A DNA stretch of 64,000 bases, taken from the NCBI RefSeq assembly GCF_900167455.1, contig NZ_FUWJ01000001.1:248001-312000 (forward strand), in the 5' to 3' direction. The notes beneath the pieces were generated by a model that saw only the letters and a program-made list of their open reading frames with translations, searched no databases and was not told the DNA's origin. A program made the position numbers and the translations under genes. The number at the start of each line of letters is the position of its first letter. Position 1 is the first letter of the stretch. This DNA comes from Enhydrobacter aerosaccus. GTDB taxonomy: Bacteria > Pseudomonadota > Alphaproteobacteria > Reyranellales > Reyranellaceae. Shown here in pieces: positions 1-12,371 of this stretch.

Positions 1-877
1 GGTTCTGCACCTTCGACATCTCGACATAGACCTTCGAGATCTTGGTCAGCGTGCGCAGCACTTCGGGCTTCAGCTTCTCTTCGAGAGCGGACAGCGAGAG
101 CGCGTTTTCGTCGTCCTCCTCGCCACCCTCGCTGCTGACGACGCCTTCGGCGCCGACTTCACCATTGGCGCCGTTGGGCTGCGGCGCCGGGGCAGGGCGG
201 GGCGCCACGGCCTTGATGATCGGCGGACGCGGCATGGCCGGCATGGCTGGCACCGGTGCAGGGGCGCCGCCTTCGCCGCCCGCGGCCTTGGCCTCGCCGG
301 GGACGCCGCCCTGGGTGGCTTCGAGGTCGATCACGTCGCGCAGCAGCATGCGGCCTTCGTTGATCGCGTCGCGCCAGGTCATGAGCGCGCTGATCGTCAT
401 CGGGCTCTCGCAGATGCCGCCGATCATCTTGTCCTGGCCGGCCTCGATGCGCTTGGCGATCTCGATTTCGCCCTCGCGGCTGAGCAGCTCAACGCTGCCC
501 ATCTCGCGCAGGTACATGCGCACGGGATCGTCGGTGCGGCCGAGTTCCTCGTCCTCGCCGGTCGCCTCCGCGGCGACGACTGCGGTCTTGGCCGGTTCGG
601 CGCCGGCGGCCGGAGTCTCTTCCTGCTCCTCGGCCTCGACGACATTCACCCCCGCTTCCGAGAGCATGGCCATCGTATCCTCGATCTGCTCGGAGGATAC
701 TTCGTCCGGCGGCAGCGCGGCGTTCAGCTCGTCGTAGGTGACGTAGCCGCGCTCCTTGCCCTTCTGGACGAGCTTCTTGAGCTCGGCACCAAGGGAATCG
801 AGCAGCGGGGCGTCGGGCCCTTCTTCGCGTGCTTCGGTGGGTTCGGGTTGGGCTACGGTTGCGGTCTTAGTCGCCAT
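1..877 (-). CDS. rpoD: RNA polymerase primary sigma factor RpoD, N-terminal part (cut by window edge)
   Basis: The reading frame stays open from the ATG at 877 to the left edge, giving about 292 residues. An acidic N-terminal region 1.1 is followed by the region 1.2 signature DPVRMYLREMGSVELLSREG and the start of the long non-conserved insert (Pro/Ala/Gly-rich, residues ~190-255) typical of group 1 sigma factors. It lies directly downstream of dnaG on the same strand, the usual macromolecular-synthesis order. The 169-nt gap to dnaG suggests that rpoD may also have its own promoter. The catalytic/DNA-binding regions 2-4 lie outside the window. The identification is firm. Confidence 0.95.
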   Translation of the reverse strand, partial: MATKTATVAQPEPTEAREEGPDAPLLDSLGAELKKLVQKGKERGYVTYDELNAALPPDEVSSEQIEDTMAMLSEAGVNVVEAEEQEETPAAGAEPAKTAVVAAEATGEDEELGRTDDPVRMYLREMGSVELLSREGEIEIAKRIEAGQDKMIGGICESPMTISALMTWRDAINEGRMLLRDVIDLEATQGGVPGEAKAAGGEGGAPAPVPAMPAMPRPPIIKAVAPRPAPAPQPNGANGEVGAEGVVSSEGGEEDDENALSLSALEEKLKPEVLRTLTKISKVYVEMSKVQN

Positions 878-1046
878 TTCTTTTCCTTGGCAATGCGACA
901 AACACAGTTAACGGCCGGAGGAGGCCGGAAATTCGGTGGCAGTAGGGGGAACGGGCGGCGACCCGTGCAGCATCCCTTCTACTATATGGGATATAACTTC
1001 AAGCAGCGATAGGGGCTACGGCTCCAAAATTGCGCAGACCGGTCAT
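878..1046 (-). promoter_or_regulatory. rpoD leader / possible internal promoter region
   Basis: This 169-nt gap between dnaG and rpoD contains a short AT-rich palindrome, TATATGGGATATA (983-995), standing out from GC-rich surroundings. A -10-like TATAGT can be read on the minus strand here, but no convincing -35 was found. A private rpoD promoter here is an inference. Confidence 0.3.
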
Positions 1047-2972
1047 TTATCGGCTTCCCTCGTGGGCCTCCTGGAGGGTCTCGCGACCCATCCGGCCCAC
1101 GGCAGCTTTCAGGCGCTCTGCATTCTCTTCGCTCGGATCCCGACAGAATTCTGCCTTGAGCTGCTCGATCTCGGCCATGTTCGACAGCCGCCTCATGACG
1201 TGCTCGGCCGTCCGGCGCCATTGGGCCATCCAGGCCTCGCTGTCGCTGGGATCGGTCCGAAAGATTTCGCGTGCCTTGAGGCGGGCCGTCTCGGCCAACC
1301 GGCCCAGACCGTTGCGCTGCAGGTGGTCTGTAATCAGCTGTACTTCAAGGGGGACGCTATCGGCTGCGGCATCGTCGGCGGCCGGATCGAGACCGGACGG
1401 CATCAGCGAAAGGGCATCCAGCAGGCCACGCTGCAGGCGCGCCAGTTCCGGATACTTGTCCGTCGGCAGCACGGAGACCTCCTCGTTCAGCACATGGAGC
1501 ATGGCCGGCCGCTCGATCAGGGCACCGAGGAGCATGCGGATCTGCCGCGAATAGCCATCCAGATCGAGCGAGGCCTGGCGCGCCTCGGTCCCGGCCGAGA
1601 CCGGCACCTCCATTGCCGCACCGGGACCACGAAAAGGCCGCCCGCCACCGGCTTTGGAGCCCGCACCGGTGCGTTTGCCCGGCTGCCAGGCTGGACGTTC
1701 GGTACGCCAGGCGCGGCCGAGCCGGGAGCGGATCTCGCTCTGATAGTGGGCCCGCACCACGGGGTCGGCGATCTCGGCGACCCGTTTGTCCAGGGCGGCC
1801 TGGATGCTGGCGCGACGCTCGGGCGTGTCTCCCGGCTGGCCCTCCATCTCCAGGTCCCAGACCAGGTCGACCAGGGGCCGAGCCAGTTCCAGCACCCGGC
1901 GGATCGCCTCCCGGCCGTGACTGCGGATCAAGCTGTCCGGGTCCTCCGCGGCAGGCAGCGCGACGAAGCGCAGGCTCTTGCCGGGACGCAGCAAGGGCAG
2001 GGCGCGGAGCGCGGCGCGCTGGGCGGCGCGACGGCCGGCATTGTCGCCGTCGAAGCACAGGAAGGGCTCGTCGGCCAGCTTCCACAGCTCGCCCAGCTGA
2101 CCCTCGGTCAGCGCCGTGCCCAACGGGGCCACGGCACCGGTGAAGCCCGCGACATGCAGCGCGATCACATCCATGTAGCCTTCGGCGACGATGACCGGCT
2201 GATCCTTGGTGGCGGCAACACGGGCGCGGTCCAGGCAGTAGAGATTGGCGCCCTTGTGGAAGAGGGGTGTCTCCGGCGAATTCAGATACTTGGGCTCGCC
2301 CATGCCGATCACGCGTCCCCCGAAGGCGATGGCGCGTCCGCGGCGGTCGTTGATGGTGAACATCACCCGGCCCCGGAAGCGATCGTAGGCGTCGCGGCGA
2401 TTATCCTCCGGCTGGATGGCAAGACCGGCCTCGACGATCTTGTCGAGCGGCACGCCCTCGCGCTTCAGGGCCGACAACAGGCCGTCACGCGAGTCGGGCG
2501 CAAAGCCCAGACGAAAATCGTCGATCGTCGCGTCTTCGAGCCCGCGCCCGCGCAGATAGTCGAGGCCCTGCCGGCCCACCGGCAGCCGCAGCTGCTTCTG
2601 GAACCAGCGGGCCGCTTCCTCGACCACCTGCTGCAGGGTCGAGACCCGCTCGGCGCGTTCGCGCTCCATCGGGGTGGCGCGCGGCACCGGCAGGCCGACT
2701 TCGCGGGCGAGCTTCTCCACGGATTCGGGGAAGGTGAGGCCCTCGGTCTTCATGACGAAGCCCACCGCATCGCCGTGTTCGCCGCAGCCGAAGCAGTGAA
2801 AGAAGCCCTTCTTGTCGTTCACCGTGAAGGACGGCGTCTTCTCGTTGTGGAACGGGCAGAGGCCGGCATATTCCGAGCCCGACCGACGCTTGAGCGCGAC
2901 CTTGCGTCCGACAATGTCGGACAGGCTGAGCCTGGCGCGAAGCTCGTCGAGGAAGCCGGGAGGGAAGGCCAT
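1047..2972 (-). CDS. dnaG: DNA primase DnaG
   Basis: A 641-residue protein, full length for the family, that makes RNA primers at the replication fork. The N-terminal CHC2 zinc-binding domain shows CPFHNEKTPSF and FHCFGCGEHGD (Cys40, His43, Cys61, Cys64). The RNA polymerase core follows, with the TOPRIM segment VIVAEGYMDVIALH and FLCFDGDNAGRRA. A C-terminal DnaB-interacting region completes the protein. The start MAFPPGFLDELRARLSL matches the typical primase N-terminus. The gene precedes rpoD, as in many proteobacteria. Nothing in the sequence suggests damage. Confidence 0.97.
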   Translation of the reverse strand: MAFPPGFLDELRARLSLSDIVGRKVALKRRSGSEYAGLCPFHNEKTPSFTVNDKKGFFHCFGCGEHGDAVGFVMKTEGLTFPESVEKLAREVGLPVPRATPMERERAERVSTLQQVVEEAARWFQKQLRLPVGRQGLDYLRGRGLEDATIDDFRLGFAPDSRDGLLSALKREGVPLDKIVEAGLAIQPEDNRRDAYDRFRGRVMFTINDRRGRAIAFGGRVIGMGEPKYLNSPETPLFHKGANLYCLDRARVAATKDQPVIVAEGYMDVIALHVAGFTGAVAPLGTALTEGQLGELWKLADEPFLCFDGDNAGRRAAQRAALRALPLLRPGKSLRFVALPAAEDPDSLIRSHGREAIRRVLELARPLVDLVWDLEMEGQPGDTPERRASIQAALDKRVAEIADPVVRAHYQSEIRSRLGRAWRTERPAWQPGKRTGAGSKAGGGRPFRGPGAAMEVPVSAGTEARQASLDLDGYSRQIRMLLGALIERPAMLHVLNEEVSVLPTDKYPELARLQRGLLDALSLMPSGLDPAADDAAADSVPLEVQLITDHLQRNGLGRLAETARLKAREIFRTDPSDSEAWMAQWRRTAEHVMRRLSNMAEIEQLKAEFCRDPSEENAERLKAAVGRMGRETLQEAHEGSR

Positions 2973-3215
2973 GTCCTAAAATGCCGACCCTGTCTCCGGT
3001 GCACCAGAGAGGATTGCGGGGATTGAACTGCCGTGGGATCGATCCACGTCCCTCCGCCCGCATGCACTCGATCAACTCCGAATGGCCCGGTCTCCGTTAA
3101 AGAAACGGAAATTTAACCGTCACCTTTCGTAACTGCCTATCGCAATCACGCATGAGGACCGACCATAATCCATCGCGACCCTTGGACACGATTCCGGTCG
3201 CCAGCGCCACGGCCA
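2973..3215 (-). promoter_or_regulatory. dnaG upstream region
   Basis: A 243-nt gap between the TetR gene and dnaG. It contains a perfect 6-bp inverted repeat, TCCGTT-AAAGA-AACGGA (3093-3109), next to an AT-rich run, and is the expected place for the dnaG promoter. No clear -35/-10 pair could be assigned. Confidence 0.3.
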
Positions 3216-3824
3216 CTAGCGGGTCGATTTCAGACCGGCCATCAGCACGTCGATCAGGCGCAGGGCACTGTCCCGCCAGCCGGGATCGGGACTGGCACTT
3301 GGGCTGAGGTTGGCATAAGCGAAGCCCACCAGAGCGCGCAGGAGATCGTTGGCGTCGGTGTCGGCCCGGATCTCGCCGGACGCCTTGGCGCGCCCCACCA
3401 GCAGATCCATCGCTTCGGTGATGCGCGGCCCGGACGAGGCGTAGAGCCTGGTCGGGCCGTCGACGATGGCGCTGAGGGCCGCCGCCATCACCTTCTTCGT
3501 GGCGACATAGTCGACGAACAACCGCATCCATTGGTGAAGCGCCTCGCCGGGCGGCAGCGTCTCGAGGAGGTGCGTCGCCGCGCCGGCCAGTTGCTCGACC
3601 TCATGCCGGTACACGGCGGCGACGATCGCGTCGCGGGTGGGGAAGTGACGGTAGAGCGTGCCGATCCCGACCCCGGCGCGGCGAGCGATCTCTTCCAGAC
3701 TGACCTCGGGTCCCAGGTCCGCGAAGGCGGCCTTCGCCGCCTCCAGCAACCGGTCGCGATTGCGCTGCGCGTCCGCTCGCGGTTTGCGGGCCTCAGTTTT
3801 GGCCGGCCCTGATCCGGCAGTCAT
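3216..3824 (-). CDS. TetR-family transcriptional regulator
   Basis: A 202-residue protein with an N-terminal TetR helix-turn-helix at about residues 35-75 (SLEEIARRAGVGIGTLYRHF) and an all-helical C-terminal ligand domain. The frame is open far upstream, but the ATG at 3824 is preceded by AAGGGG and is where TetR similarity begins. It is divergent from the SDR gene at 3988. The shared 163-nt gap has two matching palindromes, so the likely role is repression of itself and of the SDR gene. The ligand is unknown. Confidence 0.9.
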   Translation of the reverse strand: MTAGSGPAKTEARKPRADAQRNRDRLLEAAKAAFADLGPEVSLEEIARRAGVGIGTLYRHFPTRDAIVAAVYRHEVEQLAGAATHLLETLPPGEALHQWMRLFVDYVATKKVMAAALSAIVDGPTRLYASSGPRITEAMDLLVGRAKASGEIRADTDANDLLRALVGFAYANLSPSASPDPGWRDSALRLIDVLMAGLKSTR

Positions 3825-3846
3825 GCGCCGACGCCCCTTGATAAAC

Positions 3847-3859
3847 GGAGGAGTCCTCC
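3847..3859. promoter_or_regulatory. Candidate TetR operator, site 1
   Basis: The perfect palindrome GGAGGAGTCCTCC, centred at 3853 in the divergent tetR-SDR gap. It sits just upstream of tetR. A near-identical site lies 24 bp away, centre to centre. Assigning it to the adjacent regulator is an inference. Confidence 0.6.
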
Positions 3860-3870
3860 ACATGTGTATC

Positions 3871-3883
3871 GGAGGATCCCTCC
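3871..3883. promoter_or_regulatory. Candidate TetR operator, site 2
   Basis: GGAGGATCCCTCC, a palindrome differing from site 1 by two bases, centred at 3877. The 24-bp spacing puts both sites close to the same DNA face, which would allow cooperative binding of two TetR dimers. Confidence 0.6.
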
Positions 3884-3987
3884 GGTTCTGTATCGGTCTC
3901 TGTGTTGGCAAATCGACATGGCGGCCTCGCGGGAAGGGAGAGTGGACCATTCCTGGTCGAGAACGAACCCCAGAGAGAGCGACAATC

Positions 3988-4950
3988 ATGGCGAAGAGTT
4001 TTGGAGCCACATCGACAACGGACGAGGTCCTGAAGGGCATCGACCTGAGTGGAAAGCGCGTCCTGGTGACCGGCGTGTCGGCCGGGCTGGGCGTGGAGAC
4101 GGCGCGTGCCTTGGCGGCCCATGGGGCGACCGTGGTCGGCGCGGCGCGCAATCTTGACAAGGCAAAGATCGCGACAGTGCAGGCCCGGGAACAGGCGGCA
4201 AAGGGTGGCGGTCTCGAACTGGTGGAACTCGATCTCGCCTCGCTCGGCAGCGTGCGGCGCTGCGCCGACGGGCTGGTGGCGGCCGGCAAGCCGTTCGATC
4301 TTGTCATTGCCAATGCCGGGGTGATGGCGTGCCCGAAGAGTTTCACGGCCGACGGCTTCGAGACCCAGTTCGGCACCAATCACCTTGGCCACTTCGTGTT
4401 CGTGAACCGCATCGCCTCGCTGCTGAAACCCGGCGCACGACTGGTGAACCTTTCATCCGCCGGACATCGCTTCTCGGATGTCGATCTCGACGACCCCAAT
4501 TTCGAGCGCACGCCCTACACCGAGTTCGGTGCCTATGGTCGTTCCAAGACCGCCAACATCCTGTTCGCGGTCGAGTTCGATCGTCGTCACAAGGAGCGAG
4601 GCATCCGCGCCACGGCGGTGCATCCGGGCGGCATCCGTACCGAGCTGGCCCGCCACATGGCCCCGGACGCCCTGCAGCAGATGATCAATCAGGTCAATGC
4701 CGCCAACGCGGCAAAGGGGCTGCCGCCCTTCAGTTACAAGAGCATTCCCCAGGGGGCGGCGACCTCGGTCTGGGCCGGCGTGGTGGCGAAGGCCGACGAA
4801 GTCGGCGGCCGCTACTGCGAGGACTGCCATGTCGCCGACTTCACCGAAGGCAGCGAGATCCGCGACGGCGTCCGCACCTACGCCCTCGATCCCGAGCGCG
4901 CCAAGGCGCTGTGGGCCAAGAGCGAGGAGATGGTGGGCGAGCGGTTCTGA
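3988..4950 (+). CDS. Short-chain dehydrogenase/reductase (SDR)
   Basis: A 320-residue NAD(P)-dependent oxidoreductase. The nucleotide-binding motif TGVSAGLG is at residues 28-35, NAG is in the IANAGVMA strand, and the catalytic YGRSK (YxxxK) is followed by the HPGGIRTEL segment. The length and the C-terminal extension resemble retinol-dehydrogenase/WWOX-like SDRs; the substrate cannot be told. The frame is open upstream, but the ATG at 3988 follows an AGAGAGAGCGAC ribosome site and starts the conserved part. It is probably repressed by the divergent TetR regulator. Confidence 0.9.
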   Translation: MAKSFGATSTTDEVLKGIDLSGKRVLVTGVSAGLGVETARALAAHGATVVGAARNLDKAKIATVQAREQAAKGGGLELVELDLASLGSVRRCADGLVAAGKPFDLVIANAGVMACPKSFTADGFETQFGTNHLGHFVFVNRIASLLKPGARLVNLSSAGHRFSDVDLDDPNFERTPYTEFGAYGRSKTANILFAVEFDRRHKERGIRATAVHPGGIRTELARHMAPDALQQMINQVNAANAAKGLPPFSYKSIPQGAATSVWAGVVAKADEVGGRYCEDCHVADFTEGSEIRDGVRTYALDPERAKALWAKSEEMVGERF

Positions 4951-4976
4951 CCATCCCGGTCCCGACACCTGCCTGA

Positions 4977-5038
4977 GCGGGCCTGGAGGCCCGCGGTCCC
5001 GGAAGACCATCTTGCCGGACCGCGAGCCTCCGGCTCGC
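4977..5038. repeat. Pair of inverted hairpin repeats (BIME-like), second repeat family
   Basis: Two hairpins lie in opposite orientation in the gap between the convergent SDR and dioxygenase genes: GCGGGCCT-GG-AGGCCCGC (4977-4994) and GCGAGCC-TCC-GGCTCGC (5022-5038). The sequence CTGGAGGCCCGCGGTCCCGG (4983-5002) is matched, with few changes, by the reverse complement of 5016-5034. They may serve as a bidirectional transcription end. The rest of the 230-nt gap shows nothing else. Confidence 0.6.
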
Positions 5039-5180
5039 CTTATGAGGACAAAAACGGGATCGGCTTTGGTGACGCTATGGCTCTCTGAAACGGCCCGGCC
5101 ATCGCGAAGCAAATCTCGAAATGCCCCGGCTTTCCGACCCCGGATCTGCCTGCCGCGAAGCTCGTGATCTCAGATCCCAA

Positions 5181-5855
5181 TCATATGCCGAGCCATTGCA
5201 GGCCACCGGGCAGATCTGTCGCTGCATAATCGATCTGAAGAACCCTCCTGCGGCGGGGGCACGCCGCAGCTTCGGAGGCATGCAGAATTGGTGTCGAGTA
5301 AATCCAGACGTCGCCTGCCTCTGCTGGACAGGTCAGTATCCCCCGGTGCCGGACGACCAAGGGGATATCGGCTTGCGGGATCCGGCCCATGCGATGCGAG
5401 CCCGGCGCCACCAGCAAAGGCGCGTTGTTCTCGTCTACCGGATCAAGATGCACGCGCAAAGTGATCATCGCCGCCTGTAGAGCGGCGGGTGGCTCGACAT
5501 GAGGCATGCCGGCCTTGATCGTCCAAGGGCCAAACCCCTCCGTGTCGCGCCGTTCGACTACGGCGATCGTGCGATCCTGGTGCCACGACAGGGACCAGTT
5601 GTTCTTTGCTGATTTGTCGAACAGCAATGCGCGCACAGGTTTCGCCGCCGGTCCAAGATTTGGACCGGCAAGTGTGCCAATCGGGCCGTCGACATCCAGC
5701 AAGGTCTTCAGGCCAGGTAGGCCCCGCAGCCGCACGCCAGCGTTGTCGATCGGCACCGTTGCGAGGATCGCTTGCAGTTCGGCGAGGATCGCGACCGCCG
5801 CACCGGCATGACGCTCCGCGCCATGCTCGACGACCGACGGTTCGGCGAGATTCAC
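5181..5855 (-). CDS. Phytanoyl-CoA dioxygenase (PhyH)-like Fe(II)/2-oxoglutarate oxygenase
   Basis: A 224-residue protein with the double-stranded beta-helix motifs of the PhyH family: SWHQDR supplies the HxD iron ligands (His92, Asp94), ILHAS supplies the distal His (His192), and RRRRVLQIDYA supplies the 2-oxoglutarate-binding Arg about ten residues later. Its end, LPGGLQWLGI, is common in bacterial members. The GTG start at 5855 overlaps the yqeY stop codon by 4 nt (GTGA), so translation is probably coupled. The substrate is unknown. Confidence 0.75.
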   Translation of the reverse strand: MNLAEPSVVEHGAERHAGAAVAILAELQAILATVPIDNAGVRLRGLPGLKTLLDVDGPIGTLAGPNLGPAAKPVRALLFDKSAKNNWSLSWHQDRTIAVVERRDTEGFGPWTIKAGMPHVEPPAALQAAMITLRVHLDPVDENNAPLLVAPGSHRMGRIPQADIPLVVRHRGILTCPAEAGDVWIYSTPILHASEAAACPRRRRVLQIDYAATDLPGGLQWLGI

Positions 5856-6310
5856 CCCGCCAGCGCCTTCTTCACCACGGCGGAGGCCTTGGCGAAGTCC
5901 ATCTGGCCGGCGTATTTGCCCTTCAGGGCCGCCATCACGCCGCCCATGTCCTTGATCGAGGTCGCGCCGGCGGCGGCGATCGCTTCCTTGACGGCGGCCT
6001 CGACCGCCGTCTCGTCCATCTGCTGGGGCAGGAAGCGCTCGATCACGACGATCTCGGCCTTTTCCTTGTCGGCCAGATCGGCGCGATTGCCCTGCTCGTA
6101 GAGGGTGATCGATTCGCGGCGCTGCTTGATCATGCCTTGTAGCATGGACAGGATCTTGTCGTCGGCCACGCCTTCGCGATTGGCCTCGGTGCGCGAGGCG
6201 ATGTCGACTTCCTTGAGCTTGGCCAGGATCAGGCGGATGGTGCCGACGGCGCCCATGTCGCGGGCCCGCATGGCATCCTTCAGCGCCTCGTTCAACTTGT
6301 CGCGCAGCAT
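5852..6310 (-). CDS. yqeY: GatB/YqeY-domain protein (YqeY)
   Basis: A 152-residue protein with the standard YqeY helical fold: MLRDKLNEALKDAMRARD at the N-terminus, IEDF-like FLPQQMDETAVEAAVKEAI in the middle, and MGGVMAALKGKYAGQMD at the C-terminus. YqeY resembles the tail domain of the amidotransferase GatB and is thought to assist tRNA-dependent amidation or tRNA binding; its exact role is unsettled. It is divergent from carA and overlaps the following oxygenase gene by 4 nt. Confidence 0.92.
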   Translation of the reverse strand: MLRDKLNEALKDAMRARDMGAVGTIRLILAKLKEVDIASRTEANREGVADDKILSMLQGMIKQRRESITLYEQGNRADLADKEKAEIVVIERFLPQQMDETAVEAAVKEAIAAAGATSIKDMGGVMAALKGKYAGQMDFAKASAVVKKALAG

Positions 6311-6416
6311 GAAACTTGCCCCATTGGCTGAAGCTGCGGAAACTAATCGTCTCGCCGGCTGTTGGCAAAGCAAATAAGTTATTGAAAAAGCTGACAATTC
6401 GAGGCGCTGCCCGGCC

Positions 6417-6445
6417 TTGACCCTGTGCGACCACTTCGTTACAAC
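6417..6445 (+). promoter_or_regulatory. carA promoter (sigma-70 type)
   Basis: TTGACC (6417-6422) and TACAAC (6440-6445) are separated by 17 nt, matching 5/6 and 4/6 consensus positions. The predicted start at about 6452 leaves a leader of about 70 nt before carA. No attenuator-like terminator was recognised in that leader. Confidence 0.55.
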
Positions 6446-6521
6446 CCGCCCGGTTCGCAGGCCGCCTCCCCTAATGGCAGGGGCGAGGCCAACCGGGCCG
6501 CACGAACGGAAATAAATCATC

Positions 6522-7709
<1,188 letters not shown>

Positions 7710-7729
7710 TGGCTGGCATCTCCTCACTC

Positions 7730-7830
7730 CTGGGGGCGCGCCACTCCAGTGGCGCGTCTTACGAGCGCCGAACTTGGATGCGCGCCGTTCGACAGCTCAT
7801 GATCGCGCCACTGGAGTGGCGCGCCCCCAG
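7730..7830. repeat. Hairpin-pair palindromic repeat, copy 1 (carA-carB gap)
   Basis: Two 27-nt arms (7730-7756 and 7804-7830) are perfect reverse complements, separated by 47 nt. Each arm is also nearly self-complementary around CGCGCCACT-CC-AGTGGCGCG. The element can therefore form two small hairpins or one large one. It is the most regular of four related copies in the window. In the carAB transcript it would sit 13 nt upstream of the carB start codon. Confidence 0.85.
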
Positions 7831-7842
7831 CGAATAAAGATC

Positions 7843-11091
<3,249 letters not shown>

Positions 11092-11179
11092 CCGCCGTTC
11101 GGCGTCACTCGGGACGCGCCGCAACCGCGGTGCGTCGTTGGGCGTTGACGGCGTTCGTTTGATTAAGGACGATCTGCGT

Positions 11180-11653
11180 ATGGAAAAAGTGCCTATGACC
11201 TCCGGAGGCCTCAAGTCTCTCGAGGAAGAACTGAAGCAGCTCAAGAGTGTCGAGCGTCCGGCCATCATCAAGGCGATCGCGGCGGCGCGCGAGCACGGCG
11301 ATCTGTCGGAGAATGCCGAGTACACGTCGGCGCGCGAGAAACAGGGGTTCATCGAGGGCCGCATCGCCGAAGTCGAGGACATCATCTCGCGCGCCGAGGT
11401 GATCGACTTCTCGAGCCTGACCGGCAAAGTCGTCAAGTTCGGCGCCACCGTGCGGCTGGCCGACGAGGATACGGACGAGAAGGTGAAGTACCAGATCGTC
11501 GGGCCCTACGAGGCCGATCTGGCCAAGGGCCGCATCTCGGTCACGTCGCCCATCGGCCGGGCGCTGATCGGCAAGAGCGTCGGCGACACGGTCGAAGTCC
11601 AGACGCCGAAGGGCGCCAAGTCCTACGAAGTGCTGGGCGTCGACTTCAAGTAG
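11180..11653 (+). CDS. greA: Transcription elongation factor GreA
   Basis: A 157-residue protein of usual length. The N-terminal coiled coil carries the tip motif [10 protein letters not shown] with the acidic residues that enter the RNA polymerase secondary channel and trigger transcript cleavage. The C-terminal FKBP-like domain ends [19 protein letters not shown]. The start at 11180 follows AAGGAC. It is 88 nt downstream of carB on the same strand and is followed by a hairpin-pair repeat that may serve as its terminator. Confidence 0.96.
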   Translation: MEKVPMTSGGLKSLEEELKQLKSVERPAIIKAIAAAREHGDLSENAEYTSAREKQGFIEGRIAEVEDIISRAEVIDFSSLTGKVVKFGATVRLADEDTDEKVKYQIVGPYEADLAKGRISVTSPIGRALIGKSVGDTVEVQTPKGAKSYEVLGVDFK

Positions 11654-11658
11654 CCATC

Positions 11659-11712
11659 GGAGCGCGCCACACCGGTGGCGCGCATGATTGCGCCACTGCA
11701 GTGGCGCTCTCC
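11659..11712. repeat. Hairpin-pair palindromic repeat, copy 2 (after greA)
   Basis: Hairpin A is GCGCGCCAC-ACCG-GTGGCGCGC (11662-11683). Hairpin B is the perfect palindrome GCGCCACTGCAGTGGCGC (11690-11707). The outer GGAG/CTCC ends also pair. It lies between the convergent greA and yciB stop codons, a typical place for REP-type elements and a plausible bidirectional terminator. Confidence 0.8.
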
Positions 11713-12272
11713 TACGAGGCGATGGCCGCTGCCGCGCGCCGGCGGCCGACCGCCGTCATGACCGCGTACTGGACCAGGAACAGCGCAACCTTGCTGCCGA
11801 TGCCCCAGGCGGACATGATGGCCGCCCAGCTCTTGGCATCGATCGTCAGGGCCAGCGAGATGTTGAGCGCTGCCGACACGAACATCAATCCGGCCCAGGC
11901 ATAGCCGAAGGTCGTGGCGACGTCGGTGACGATGGCGGCGCGCGGCGGCAGGTATCGGTTCATCCAGCCACGCTTCAGCATCACCAGCCCGACCACGGCG
12001 TAGATGACGGTCGGCTTCAGCATGATGAAGCGCGGGTCGTTCGTCAGCATCGTGGCCCCACCTGAGCCAATCACCAGCAAGACGCTCATCCATTGCAGCG
12101 CTTCGACCGGCTTGCGGTTCAGGAGCTGCCAGCCGATCTGCGCCACGCCCAGCACCATGCCGAGAGCGACCGACAGCAGGAGATTGTTGGTCAGCAGATA
12201 GAGAGCAAGAAACAGGATCGTCGACGCCAGGTCGGCGATCAGGACGCGGGCTGCCTGGAAGAGATTCCTCAT
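11712..12272 (-). CDS. yciB: Inner membrane septation protein YciB (IspZ family)
   Basis: A 186-residue protein with about five to six membrane spans and the family landmarks RVLIADLASTILFL, LGVAQIGWQLL, LTNDPRFIMLKPTVIYAVVGL and WAGLMFVSAALNISLAL. YciB is an inner-membrane protein linked to envelope and septum integrity. The chosen start MRNLFQAARV begins the conserved region. The frame extends 22 codons upstream into an inverted repeat, which is unlikely to be coding. It is convergent with greA. Confidence 0.88.
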   Translation of the reverse strand: MRNLFQAARVLIADLASTILFLALYLLTNNLLLSVALGMVLGVAQIGWQLLNRKPVEALQWMSVLLVIGSGGATMLTNDPRFIMLKPTVIYAVVGLVMLKRGWMNRYLPPRAAIVTDVATTFGYAWAGLMFVSAALNISLALTIDAKSWAAIMSAWGIGSKVALFLVQYAVMTAVGRRRAAAAIAS

Positions 12273-12288
12273 CTGCGCCTCATGACGG

Positions 12289-12331
12289 TAACGCCGTGTA
12301 CTGAAAATCAGGCTATCGGTACACGGCGTTA
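12289..12331. repeat. Perfect 13-bp inverted repeat between lrp and yciB
   Basis: TAACGCCGTGTAC (12289-12301) and GTACACGGCGTTA (12319-12331) flank a 17-nt loop. It lies between the lrp stop and the yciB start, both on the minus strand. There is no U-tract. It could be a transcript stabiliser or a partial terminator. Confidence 0.6.
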
Positions 12332-12371
12332 TCGGCAAGGCCCGTTCGGCCTTTTCCCAACCGCCGCGTTG

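Noticed and set aside
936..3026. A 696-codon open frame on the plus strand across dnaG
   Set aside because: It is the antisense shadow of dnaG in GC-rich DNA. It has no ribosome site and no recognisable domain, while the minus strand encodes a complete primase.
11660..12093. Short peptides beginning MSATGVARS or MRATGVARS that recur at several places
   Set aside because: They come from translating the hairpin-pair repeat in one frame. The similarity reflects the DNA repeat, not a protein family.
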